Of a DNA stretch of 64,000 bases, positions 47,872-59,164 are shown piece by piece. Below the pieces are notes generated by a model. That model saw nothing but the letters and a program-made list of their open reading frames with translations. It had not been told where the DNA came from and ran no database searches. How positions within the stretch are numbered: the first letter of the stretch is position 1; each line of letters starts with the position of its first letter. This stretch comes from Rhizophagus irregularis (taxonomy: Eukaryota; Glomeromycota; Glomeromycetes; Glomerales; Glomeraceae). The position numbers and the translations under genes were made by a program. The stretch spans positions 1,922,001 through 1,986,000 of the forward strand of contig NC_089439.1 of NCBI RefSeq assembly GCF_026210795.1. The letters run 5' to 3'.

Positions 47872-48234
47872 ATGTCGTCAAGAAGTCATATACGTGGCAC
47901 TCCGTATGCTCAAAAAATTAATTCAAACAACCACAACGGAAGAACTACTAAGAGAAGTTCTTCGAAGTTGTGTCCTAATTGTAATGAAACAAAAGATTGT
48001 GTCAAGTTATTTTCTAATAAAGTAAAAAGAATTGAAGAAATTATTAACAATTATAAAAATTTTCCTAAAAAAAATACCAATCAGTCTTTATTCATGTCAA
48101 ATTTCACTCTGAATAATAAACCTTATAAATCAGAATACGACTTATCAAATTTCACCTTAGAAAACTTACAAAATTTAGTAATATTTATAACACAAAATTG
48201 TAATAATGATAACAAAACCTCTTGCAAATTTTAG
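47872..48234 (+). CDS. Small MSS/CxxC-family protein (120 aa)
   Basis: MSSRSHIRGTPYAQKINSNN, then basic NGRTTKRSSSK, LCPNCNETKDC, helix VKLFSNKVKRIEEIINNY, basic KNFPKK. The family block is diverged (FMSNFTLNNKPYKSEYDL) before NFTLENLQNLVIF and a short Asn-rich end. It has the CxxC and third Cys. The frame is intact with no intron. The 3' flank (about 48,370-48,480) resembles that of the next copy at 49,851, so the two arose by a tandem duplication that included flanking DNA. Unknown function. Confidence 0.7.
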   Translation: MSSRSHIRGTPYAQKINSNNHNGRTTKRSSSKLCPNCNETKDCVKLFSNKVKRIEEIINNYKNFPKKNTNQSLFMSNFTLNNKPYKSEYDLSNFTLENLQNLVIFITQNCNNDNKTSCKF

Positions 48235-49850
48235 ATTTTTATTAAATATTAAAACGTGAAATTCGTAATATTTATTTAGTTTAAAAAAGGATATTCTCTT
48301 TTAACTTTTGATATATTTATTATTATGACAAATTAATAGATTATTGTAGTTTCATTAATGTGTCTAGTAACTGCATCATGAAATTTTTAGGTAGATCAGT
48401 CCATGTAATTCATAATGAATTAGTTCAGAAATATGTCGAATTCCTGATGTCACCGTGTCAGTAGTGCACACGTTAAAATCAAACAAAATGTATATATGAT
48501 TTCATTTCCAACTTTACATTATGTTTCAGCCACATTAATTCGGATATACAATTGAAAATAAATTACTATGAGTAATTTTTTTTACTTATTTAATGACCAT
48601 TACTTTTTAAATAAAAAATTTTGTTGTTTCTTATATAATAATGTCTATAAATGCACCATATGTATTTATTTCAGATATTTATATCGTATTATATAAGTAA
48701 AGTAGAATATATTGTAATTTTTTTTTGTTTTTTTGGTATTCCGTTGCAAAAGTATATATATATATATATACACATATATATATACCTAAAAAAAAATCCC
48801 GAAAATTAGAAATACCTTTGAATAGGGTTTGTTCGTTTTTCTATGTAACCGCTATTGAAAGTAAAGCGATTTGCCCCATGTAAATTCTTGGTTGCAGCAG
48901 ATATTCTTTTGTTATTTTGTTTTTGTAATTAATTTAATAACAGATCGACCCTTTGTTTGTCGAAAATGAAGATCATGTGGATTTGAATTTATTGTTAATC
49001 AATTAGTTTAATTGGGCAACGATTAATATATTTCGCATATCCAAATAATAATGATTCACTAAATAATACATTATATTTATTAACTGAAAATGAAAACATT
49101 GCTGTCTCAACGCTATGGGCAGCTGATCGAGGTCACATTAATCATAAATGAACTAATCCTTTTGTAAATTTTGATCAAATCAGTCAATGAACCAATCTAA
49201 TGTATGTAATATAAAACTCTTTACATATGAATCTATGTACCAAATTGTATCGCACCAATGTAAGAGAGGGAGGATACTTTATATCATTGAGATACGAAAC
49301 ATCTCTGATGCATATTCACAAAATTATGTAATTTAATTAATTATTATTTGAACACATGAGGTATCAAAAGTATTTAAAAGTATTGATCTACTGCATATGT
49401 GTTACAACCGGTTACAACCGAACAAATAAATCGGCGATCCCCGTGTGATACGTATGATAATAATTACTGTAATTAATACTGTATTTTATATGTTCGAATA
49501 ACAATGAAAAATGCATGCCACCTCCGAGGAAAATTTCTACATCATTGCCAATATATAAACATTTATGGTTACATTTATTCCGAATTAGTACCAAAATCTA
49601 TCGATGGATAAGAGATAAATTAATTAATTTAATAAAGAAATTATACAATTAATATTTTTGTTGAATAACGAATAATAATAAACATGTTTGGAAATGACTT
49701 GATCACCTGAATCTACATCTTGATTATTGAATGTGATGCAAATATTTTAAATATTTTGAATTTTTTGAATATATAACTCTAGTCTCATATTAAATGTGAG
49801 TAAAAAAAAATTTTTATCATAAGCAAAATTCATATTCATTCCTTTCATCA
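48235..49850. other. AT-rich spacer within the tandem duplication
   Basis: It contains the 3' flank repeat (48,370-48,480, related to 50,410-50,505) and an (AT)n microsatellite at about 48,753-48,784. No other gene was seen. Confidence 0.5.
48753..48784. repeat. (AT)n microsatellite
   Basis: Alternating TATATA for about 20 bases, then CACATATATATATA. Confidence 0.9.
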
Positions 49851-50228
49851 ATGTCATCAAAAAATCAAGAAACAAGAACATGCATGGCACCATATGTTCG
49901 AAGAATTAATTTAAATAACCATAATGGGAGAACTAAGAGAAGATCCCCAAAACTATGCCAAAATTGCATCGAAACAAACGATTATGTCAATCTATTGTCT
50001 AAGAAAGTAAACAGAATTGAAGAAATTGTTGACAATTTTAAGAATCATTCAAAAAAGAAATCTGTAAGGCCTTCTATATTCAATGCTAAATTTACTTTGA
50101 ACAATGTTCCTTGTGAATTGGAGTATGATTTATCAAAATTTTCATTAGAAGATTTGCAAAAATTAGTAATATTTACAACAAGTTGCAGCGATAACAACAA
50201 TCATTATAACAATACTTCATTAAGATAA
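49851..50228 (+). CDS. Small MSS/CxxC-family protein (125 aa)
   Basis: MSSKNQETRTCMAPYVRRIN, basic NGRTKRRSPK, LCQNC (CxxC, third Cys replaced by Tyr), helix VNLLSKKVNRIEEIVDNF, basic HSKKKSVRP, then SIFNAKFTLNNVPCELEYDL, KFSLEDLQKLVIF and an Asn/Ser-rich end. The frame is intact. Starts of this and the 47,872 copy are 1,979 bp apart on the same strand. This copy keeps the best match to the family tail and may be the closest to a working version. Unknown function; no signal or membrane segment. Confidence 0.72.
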   Translation: MSSKNQETRTCMAPYVRRINLNNHNGRTKRRSPKLCQNCIETNDYVNLLSKKVNRIEEIVDNFKNHSKKKSVRPSIFNAKFTLNNVPCELEYDLSKFSLEDLQKLVIFTTSCSDNNNHYNNTSLR

Positions 50229-50892
50229 ACTTCGAAAAATTAATTTTCATCGTAAAAATCATATTTTGGATTTTAAATCATCTTTTTAAAATTTTTTTAG
50301 TTAATTTCATTCAGTTAATTTTCACGTGAAAATAAGTAATTTTAAAGTAGAATTTAATTTCAAAAATATGTATTATATGTATGGTAATAAAGTACTTAAT
50401 AAGTTATGCGAGAAGCATTTATGTACATCATGAAATTTTTTAGTTCAAAAATATGTGGAATTCCATACATTCATGTCCTACATGGATCCACGTATTAAAA
50501 TCTTTATTCGTGAATAAATAATTAAATTTGTTAACTCGTAAAGAGTCGTAGATTACAGAAATTACCGTCATTTTAATTTATGAGAACAATAATAAAATTA
50601 CTAAAGTATGATAGACTAACACCAATATTGAAATTTTTCTAACGTGACACTTTTGATTTTTACTTTTTTTTTGACTTAGTGTATATTCAAATTTATTACA
50701 TTTTTACTTTATTTTATAAGAAATCATAATAATTTCCTAGAAATAAAATAAAATACGAACAAATTTCTTTATATTGTGCATAAAAAATGTTTTATTTACA
50801 TTATTTTATATATTCCTTCATAAATTTTATTAGCCAAGTCGTTACAATGCACTTTTTTGTAGCGCTGAACGAGTGTTTACAAATTTACCTGC
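50229..50892. other. 3' flank and AT-rich spacer
   Basis: 50,410-50,505 (CATCATGAAATTTTTTAGTT, AAATATGTGGAATTCC, CACGTATTAAAATC) matches 48,370-48,480. Otherwise nothing. Confidence 0.5.
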
Positions 50893-51064
50893 CCTATAAA
50901 AATGAAATGTGTTAATATTTGTGTTCATGTGTAAAAAGCGTCTAAAAGGCACAATTTTGTCTTATTTCAATAAAACAAAAATTAAACAAAATAGTGCAAT
51001 TTTAGACATTTATTACACATGAGCACAAATACAAAACAAACTTAACACATTTCGTTTTTATAGG
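50893..51064. mobile_element. Foldback element, 172 bp
   Basis: CCTATAAAAATGAAATGTGT at the left is mirrored by ACACATTTCGTTTTTATAGG at the right. Further mirrored blocks (TTCATGTGTAA/TTACACATGAG, AAAATTGT/GTGCAATTTT) leave only a short loop near 50,980. No coding capacity. Confidence 0.75.
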
Positions 51065-51554
51065 CTGAGCATGCAAAAGTTTAATCAGGGTAGAGGTCTA
51101 GAAGACTGCATTTTGGAACCAGACCTGTCCAGAGACCTGAAGCATTGTACAATTAACAATTATAATTTTCTAGATTTTAATATTTAATCTTTTTTTTCTA
51201 ATAAAATGTTTAAATCTAAAAAAAAACAATTGGTTATAAATTAGGTCATATTTAAGCACGGCGATTTTGTGAATTGTATTTACACAATTATACAATTAAA
51301 AATATAAAGTAAAAATATAAAAATTCAAATTTATATTACATGCTATGAATATTGTGATGCAGCAATTATTTGAAAAATAAATAAAGATTTTACGTAAAAT
51401 CACAAATAAAAAAAAATATCGAATTGCCCTTACAAGAAATCTGTTAGCTTAATTTTTAATGTTTTATTTACTTACGTTAATCGATCTGTGGTACAGTTAA
51501 ATTATAAATTTGTGACTCATCTTTGACACAATTTTAATTTATGAAAAATTAACC
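51065..51554. other. AT-rich spacer
   Basis: Nothing recognisable. Confidence 0.45.
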
Positions 51555-51740
51555 CCTATAAAAAACTTTATCCGGATTTTCTGTAAAACTTTATAAGCTT
51601 AGCCCTTCACGGATCTATTCACAGAAATGTAAATAATTCAATAAATTCCGTGATATATAAGGTTATTAATTTTAGGAAAAATGAGTTTTTTACGGAAAAA
51701 AAGATGGAATATAAAAAACGGATCGACTTTTTTTTTACAG
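51555..51740 (-). mobile_element. MITE-like element, family 1 copy C (inverted)
   Basis: Relative to 12,233-12,417 this copy lies on the opposite strand. It begins CCTATAAAAAACTTTATCCG and ends CGGATCGACTTTTTTTTTACAG, with matching internal words (ATATAAGGTTATTAAT, GGAATATAAAAAACGGATCG). About 186 bp. Confidence 0.65.
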
Positions 51741-53812
51741 AGTAAAAATTATTGTTGTTGTAATTTATTTAAAATATAAGGAAATCAATTTGACTAGTTT
51801 AATTTAATTCTTTTGGATAAGTTAAATTTCAGCCGGAATTAAATAGAAAATTTGGCCAGAATTATTGAAAATCTGGACCGGGGACCCAGACTCCGTTGGC
51901 GTAATGATGATTTGCCACGTGGTACTAGAATACTAGAAACAAAGAATTAAAAATTGTGATGATCGTCAACAAAAATGCAAATAATTAATTTTTTCTTGGC
52001 AGAAAGTTATATGGTTACAAACAATAATTCATTGATGTACTTAATGCATTTTATCAAAGAAAATTAAAATGGGTATTACATAATCGATCACTCTGATAAT
52101 TCTAGTGTGTTATAATATTACGGCAAATTACTTATTGCATCGGCTTTAGCCAAATATTTCATGATTTCAAAGAAAATAAGGAGATAAGAGTGGTCATGTA
52201 ATTTTATTAAAAATTTGAAATAATACGTAACTAACCATAAAAAAAAAAAATTAAACGGTGCAACTGTAAACATTTTTACATTAAGAAATCACACTAAACA
52301 ATAAAATTCTACACGACGTAAAACAAATCAATTGGTCTCCCCAAATTGTTCCAAAGTCTGTTATTACGCAAATTATGTGTTAGCTTTAAACACTCATTTA
52401 AATTTACTAGTTTCAACTTGCTTTATCATTTCATACTATGTTGTACACGTGAATTGATTAATGAATTGCTGAGCACAAAAAATTAATTTTGCGACGTATA
52501 TTAATAAATCTTTGGTGTTATCAATTTGATTTGAATAGCCTTAAAAATTAATTATCGCATAAAAATTAAATAAAACAATATCAGATATTATATTATTATA
52601 GTGTTATGGTACGTCATGCAATTTTCCAAATTTTAAATATCATATGCAGCTATAATTTTATTATATACCATGAATATCATATATCGAATTCATAATATAG
52701 TACGCCAGATTCGTTATATTCAGTGTCGACTGCTGTGAATAAAGTCAATAAACGCAATTTTACTAGAATTGCACAAATGATTTATGTTTACGGCTGATTC
52801 TATCAAAATAAGCTATTTATCTCCATACCAGATCCCCAGTGGTACAATTGCTGGGAGAGTTGTTCAAATGTAGGTGGGATCCATAGTATCATCATTTTTT
52901 ATCATAATTCAGTATCCAATATGTCCGGCTTAAACCAAAATCTGCTGATTCATCAACGAGAGACAATAGGACAAGTTCTCACAAATCTTTCACACACACG
53001 TGCGATATTTAGAATTTTAGATCATTTGAGTAATTTATAAAGCTGTTAAAAAATTATATTAATGTTTTTATAAAAAATTATCTATAAATGTCTATATTTT
53101 TTATTAAACAAGGCCCTATATATCCTTGTAATACTTAGCTGATCATGTAGCAGATTCAATGATAGAAATAAACAAGCTCGCGTTTGTACTGATTTAGTTT
53201 GTTGAAATCTTTTTGGCTACTTTGACAAGCTGGATTTTCAGTAAAACCGGTTCTAACTTCACATTGAATGTTATGATTTAGAACAAATATAACTATAATA
53301 AATTTGTCAATCGTTTTGTCTATGTTCCTATTGACTAAATATTCAAACATTACATTTAATGAAATATTTTTTTTTTTTTAATATACAGTTCGAAAAATTA
53401 TTTCTGAAATGTGTATAATGAACGTCAACAAAAAAAAGAGTGAAGTATTTGGAGAAAACTTCTGAATAATTTTTCAATAAAACCGAACGCGTTCATCTTT
53501 TATATTTCTAATTAAAGTGTCACGAGACAGTTCCGTTATACTCTGATATATATACTGTATATATATATATAAATAAGTTCGAATGCGGTGTATGTTAATT
53601 TATTATGCGGTTTCATTATATCCAGTGCAAATAAATACTAGTAGTTTATTACTTAAGCCACTTAGAATTGATTCTTCGTTTAACATAACCCCCCAGTTTT
53701 CAGAAAAATGTGAGAAAATAATATAATTTAGGCCGGAATTATAAAATTTAAATAAAAAATTACAAATCACATGACACGTATCGCTACTTATAACTCTGGC
53801 CGAAACTATGAT
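51741..53812. other. AT-rich spacer
   Basis: 52,820-53,000 has a more balanced composition (GATCCCCAGTGGTACAATTG, CATCAACGAGAGACAATAGG) and may be an old coding fragment I cannot identify. The minus-strand frames at 53,156-53,350 and 53,603-53,839 are not supported as genes. Confidence 0.4.
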
Positions 53813-53813
53813 A

Positions 53814-53824
53814 ATTCTGGTCAA
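53814..53824 (+). repeat. Target-site duplication of the LINE, left copy
   Basis: ATTCTGGTCAA is repeated exactly at 61,367-61,377, directly after the A-rich tail. Confidence 0.85.
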
Positions 53825-55427
53825 CCAGTTAGCGTCCATCGATGGTTCCTACTTAAGCACCTGGAAAGATGTCAAAAAACAAAACCCTAAGGCAAATTTT
53901 AAAGGACCTACACCTAAGTGGTTTCAACAACTCGAAAAATCCAACATTATTGCGGCCGAATGTTCACGCCGCCTTTTACAAAATTTAACCGTTTCCTCGC
54001 CAGCGCGATACGACTCTATGTCACCTCCTATACAAAAAGCATCTAATTACTGCCCTAAGAATGAATGGACTATTTCTTGGGACCTTGTACACCAATGTGA
54101 ATTATACGGCAAGACGATTGAACAACAAAATGACCTATACGGTACTAGTCTTACTTATCGAACACATTATATACCAGTGGTAGACGCTGATACTAGATCC
54201 AATTTAACACCCAAAAAAGTAACACCTACTTTGCGCCCTTGTCCTGGACAATGTGGTCATAGTGTACCTTTCAGTGGCAATTTGCATCCAAAATGTATTA
54301 TTGTATCCCTAACATCACATTTGATTCTTTTTAATGTTCATGCAAAAAAATTTATACCCAACAAACAATTTTTAAAATTAGAAAAATCCTTTATTTTTCC
54401 AGTTACACCTTTACATACACTTCGTACGCAAGCGTTTACATTTAGTAAACATAGATTAATTATACCCAATGTTTTACCTTCAACGGTTCCTATTTTATCC
54501 ACATTAGATTTATACTTAAATGCGAATTCGGAAATATTTAATAATTCGATTAATTTAAATTTAAATATTTCCTCTTCTCTTTTCATTAATAATATATTTG
54601 TAGGAAATAGAGATTTGATTATTCAACTTTTAGAAATAGCTAAACAATTTTTGTTACGAAAAAATTTTATTTTTTATACTGATGGTTCTTTTTTTAGTTT
54701 AGATGTTACTTCTTCTACTCAAACTCAAATGGGTTTTGCTTGGATAGAAACTACTGATGCAACTCCTAATTCAGACCCTCCTCCACCATCATACAAAGGC
54801 GCTTTATCTTTTAATCCGTCTTCTACCAAAGCGGAAGTTTATGCGTTACTCACAGCAATTATTGCAGTACCTGATAATAGTGAACTGGATGTTTTCACGG
54901 ATTTGCTTAATGTTATCCATACCTTTCACGTAGTCACGAACAAACTAACTTCTATAAGAAGAATTTTGAAATGTAATAACCATTTAGCGTGGCGCTTGAT
55001 CGATATCTTAATTACGAAAAAATCCTTGATTGTAAGATTACACAAAGTCAAAGCTCACTCTAATGACTATTGGAACGACATGGCAGATGGTTTAGCCAAC
55101 GCTGCACGCCAACTTGCACCCTATGAAATCAACCCTACAAACTTACCGGGCTCATTAATGACCCCTATCTGGGCTTCTATAGCACCAATCGATCGTGACA
55201 TTAGAAAATTTTGTCACAACTTAACAGATGTTTATACTTTTAATTGATTCTTGGGTAACCCTTCACTCTCACCTATTTTCGATAGATTTCCCTTACCCTC
55301 AATACATTGGCCTCTTACCCGAGCGTGGTTACAATTTAATTCCACGCCCGACGTATGTAGCTCTACCAAATCATCACACAACGTTTTTAAAATCAAAGCA
55401 CTTAATCATATTCTCCCTTGCGGTGAC

Positions 55428-55435
55428 GTCCTCAC
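55428..55435 (+). repeat. hAT target-site duplication, left copy
   Basis: GTCCTCAC, repeated exactly at 60,328-60,335. Confidence 0.95.
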
Positions 55436-55457
55436 TAGAGCTCCGAACGGGTCAGGT
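55436..55457 (+). repeat. hAT left terminal inverted repeat
   Basis: 22 bp beginning TAGAGCTCC, exact reverse complement of 60,306-60,327. Confidence 0.95.
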
Positions 55458-55755
55458 CAACCCGGGTGACCCGTCAGGTTGACCTGAAATTTTCAGGTCA
55501 GGTTGACAAATTATTAACCTGATATCGGGTCAGGTGAATTTTTTAATCTAACCGAGTCTATCCGGATCAGATTCGGGTCACATATATTAAATTATTATTA
55601 CGTTTAAATGTAAAATATTTATTAAATAAATAAACCTGTTGATCGGAATAATTGAACCAAATTAGTAAATTGATTATCAATTGTTTGTTATAAATCTATG
55701 AAAATCCTTTTTTTTGTAAAAAAAATTTTTCTTTTTTTACTTCATAAAATATAAA

Positions 55756-58700
55756 ATGTTTAAAGAAAAACGTAAAAATAATAAAGAGTTTAAAAATAAT
55801 AATATTCATAAATCAAAGCGTTCGCGTAAAGAAAAAATGTTATTTGATCAAGAAGAGGATGAAGTGTTATTTCAAGAAGATGAGATATTACTTCAAGAAG
55901 AAATATTAAATGAAAAAGATATAAATGAAGTACCACATATAAATGAAGAAGAATCATGTATAAATGAAGAAGAATTACGTATAAATGAAGAAGAACCACA
56001 TATAAATGAAGAAGAACCACATATAAATGAAGAAGAACCACATATAAATGAAGAAGAACTGTGTATAAATGAAGAACTGCGTAGAAATGAAGAAGAACAA
56101 AATATTCAAGACGAAAGTAAAGCTGATGAATCAGTTTTAAGCACATTGGATGAAAATAAAAAAGGAAGTAATGTGTGGAATCATTTTGATAAGTTTAAAG
56201 ATGAAAAGGGCGTAATATGGGCAAAATGCCGATATTGCAGGTAAAGAATTTTTATATTTCAATACAGTTAAAAAATTCCTTTATAATTTATATAATATAT
56301 TATTTAACAGTGGCGGTAAATATAATATGGGCAAAGGGAGCTCAACAGGTAATTTAAATCGCCATCTTAAGTTACATCCAAACAAAATTGATCCTCCTAC
56401 TATGAAGCAAGTAGAATTGATGAATAATTTTCTACGTGAAGATAATCAACGATTAGTAAGTATAATTTATTTATTTTATTTTTAAAGTAATAATTTATTC
56501 ATTAATTAAACCTATTTATAGATATTTACAAATGAGATTTTTCGGGAAAAACTTGCTACATGGATCGCTGCAGATGATCTGCCATTTACCACTGTTGAAT
56601 CTCCCGAGTTTGGTTATTTGATTAATATTTGTAATCCATCAGCACGTATTCCGACTGCAGATACGGTTAAAAATGATATTTTAAAAATTTTTAAAAATTA
56701 TCAAACAAAAATTCAAAATTTATTACAGGTTAGTAAAGAATTTATAAATTTTAATTTATTATTATCATATAATTAAATTAATTTACTTACCTCTTAAAAT
56801 TGAAGAACGTTCCAGGAAAAATAAGTTTTGCGTTGGATGCTTGGACCTCTCCTAATATTCTTGGATTTCTCGGCATAACATGCCATTATATTGATGCTAA
56901 CTGGAAACTTAGAGATATTCTTCTTGATTTTGTTTATTTAGAGGGTTCTCATTCAGGCGAAAATCTGGCAAATGCATTTTTAAAATGCCTTGAAGAGAAA
57001 AAAATATTCACAAAGGTTAAGTATATATTAATATATATAATGTATTATAAAGACAAAATAAAAATACTAATGATGATACTATAATACACTTAATTTAGAC
57101 CCTTGGAATAACAACGGACAATGCCGCTAATAACAATACCTTTCTTAAGGAATTTGAAAAGACGTGCATCAAAAATCACATTGAATTCCATCATAAGCGA
57201 AATCATGTTAGATGTATCGCTCATGTGATGAACCTTGCAGTTCAAGAGATACTAAAATATATCAAAGCGGAAGAACCACAAGATGAAGATATAATTTTAG
57301 ATGATATTTTGAATAATACAAATCTTTTTACAAATAAAATAATACCTAAGGTAAGAATAAAACACTAATATTTTTTAATATTATTCTAAAATAAAAATAT
57401 TTATTATTAATTTTTATTTAGCTAAGAAAGCTTATTGTAAAAATCCGAGCTTCACCACAGCACCGTGAAAGATTTTTTCGCCAATGCAATAGTCAAAATA
57501 TTAAAGAATTAAACCTTATTTTAGATGTTAAGACGAGATGGAATTCAACGTACCTAATGTTAAAACGCGCTCTTGAACTTCAAGTGGTAAAACTATTTAA
57601 ATAAACATATATAAATACAGTATATACTAGATATAATGTATTAATTTATTTACCTAGTATTACATTTATACAGCCTCTTGATAATATTGCAGCTATTGAC
57701 CGAGAGCTAAATGATTTTTCCATCTTATCGGATGAATGGAAAATTATAGAAGAATTATGCCGAGTACTTAAAGTAATATTTATTAATTATTAAATTTATC
57801 ATCACTTATTTCAATTAAATTAAGTATAATTTTATAATTTAGATTTTCCAAGATGCTACTGAATACATGTCTCAATCAAAATTCATTACGCTTTCGGCAT
57901 CAATTCCTGTGTATAATGCCTTATTAGAACATATAGAAAATCTTTTAGATGAACAAAATACAAATTACTGCCCAATTCTGGAAGTTCGTAGTGCAATAAG
58001 AATGGGGTACGAAAAACTCAAGGAATATTATGCCAGGACGGATGATTCATACATTTATCCAATAGCAACGAGTAATTTATAAATTTTGTATTTTACTATC
58101 TTTATAATATTGTATAAAATTTAAATTGTTTAAATTTTATGCATCTGTAATTTTTTAGTCCTTGATCCGCGAATAAAATTAAAATATTATACCCAACAAA
58201 AATGGGAACAAGAATATATTGATGCTTCTTTAAAAATTATTAAAGAAACATACAACAATAATTACAAAAATACTTTTCAAAATACCGATAGTTTAGTTGA
58301 ATCTGTCAGGAATGATTTTTTCTGTATGTTTGAATTGGATAACAATGATAAGGATGAAGATGAGCTGGAAGAATATCTCCGAAAACCTGCAGTGGCATTT
58401 AAAACTGATCCACTACAGTGGTGGAAAGTAAGTTATAAAAAAATTCTAATAATTCCAATAAATATTATACTGACATCTAATTATATTTGCATTATAGACA
58501 CATGAAGCAACCTATCCACATCTTGCGAACATGGCGAGAGATTTTTTAGCGATTCCAGGTGTGAATTTGTTTGATTTTATAACTTATAATTTTTTTATTT
58601 TATTTAATATAATTTTTGAACTTTTTAGGTACGAGTGTACCTGTAGAAAGAATATTTTCTGGAGGAACCGACCTAATTACAAAGAGACGTTCTAGTTTAG

Positions 58701-58765
58701 GACGAGAAACTATTCAAGCATGTATGTGTCTGAAAAACTGGATAAAAAATGATAGAGTAGAATAA
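55756..58765 (+). CDS. hAT family transposase, BED zinc finger, eleven exons
   Basis: Exons 55756-56240, 56311-56455, 56522-56728, 56806-57015, 57099-57350, 57422-57586, 57674-57772, 57843-58071, 58159-58427, 58498-58558 and 58629-58765 join in frame to 752 aa; all ten introns are GT-AG, 66-87 nt. After a basic N-terminus, an acidic heptad-like repeat (INEEEPH, residues 56-116) precedes a BED zinc finger (Cys158, Cys161, His180, His184). The catalytic core has LDAWTS (Asp290) and TDNAANN (Asp356), then RCIAHVMNLAVQ and DVKTRWNSTYLML. ILDPRIKL and the C-terminal dimerisation domain follow (WWKTHEATYPHLA, SVPVERIFSGG). It cuts and pastes the element it sits in. No stop or frameshift was found, so it may be active. 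Exon 4's acceptor (56,805) is the least certain splice site. Confidence 0.9.
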
Positions 58766-59164
58766 TATATATGTACGCAGTACGCTAAAACTTACTAATA
58801 AATCGTCATATTGCATTAATGTTGTAATTACTACATATCCCGGCAGGTTTTATAAATAACTGTATTGTTAATTTTGAAACCTAGCACATTACCGTTTATA
58901 TATAAAAACAGCTCTTTTAAGTAATTAAATAAAAATATAAAATCTTTATTTTTATCAGTTGCAACTTGCAAAAAAACTTCGTTATTATTATTAAAATTCT
59001 CATAAGCCACTTTGAAATTATACAAAAATATTCAGGTTGGGTCGGGTACCTGACCCGACCTGACCAAAAAAAAATCAGACTCTGATCAGTTTCGGTAATA
59101 ACTGAGGTTTCAGTATCAGTCGTATGATTAACCGATAATTTTTTTTTTTAATGGCAAGTTATAC

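Larger units (their letters stand above)
53808..55435 (+). pseudogene. LINE ORF2 3' part, first segment: RNase H region
   Basis: Reading opens at ATG 53,808 in flanking DNA and is LINE-derived from 53,825. A Cys/His-rich motif (CPGQCGHSVPFSGNLHPKC, about residue 143) precedes the RNase H domain. Candidate catalytic residues are Asp292 (FYTDGS), Glu343 (KAEVYAL), Asp365 (VFTD) and Asp427 (DMADGLA), with His417 (VKAHSND); VFTD continues LLNV where SQNV-type sequence is usual. A single in-frame TGA at 55,245-55,247 interrupts the ORF. The same frame then continues (FLGNPSLSPIF...) to KALNHILPC and the hAT insertion after 55,435. The older relic at 22-23.8 kb shares this order. RNase H would remove RNA from the RNA-DNA hybrid during retrotransposition. 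Confidence 0.85.

Noticed and set aside
55790..56146. 118-residue frame antisense to the hAT transposase
   Set aside because: It is the complement of the INEEEPH repeat. The periodic LHLYVVL sequence is a mirror artefact.
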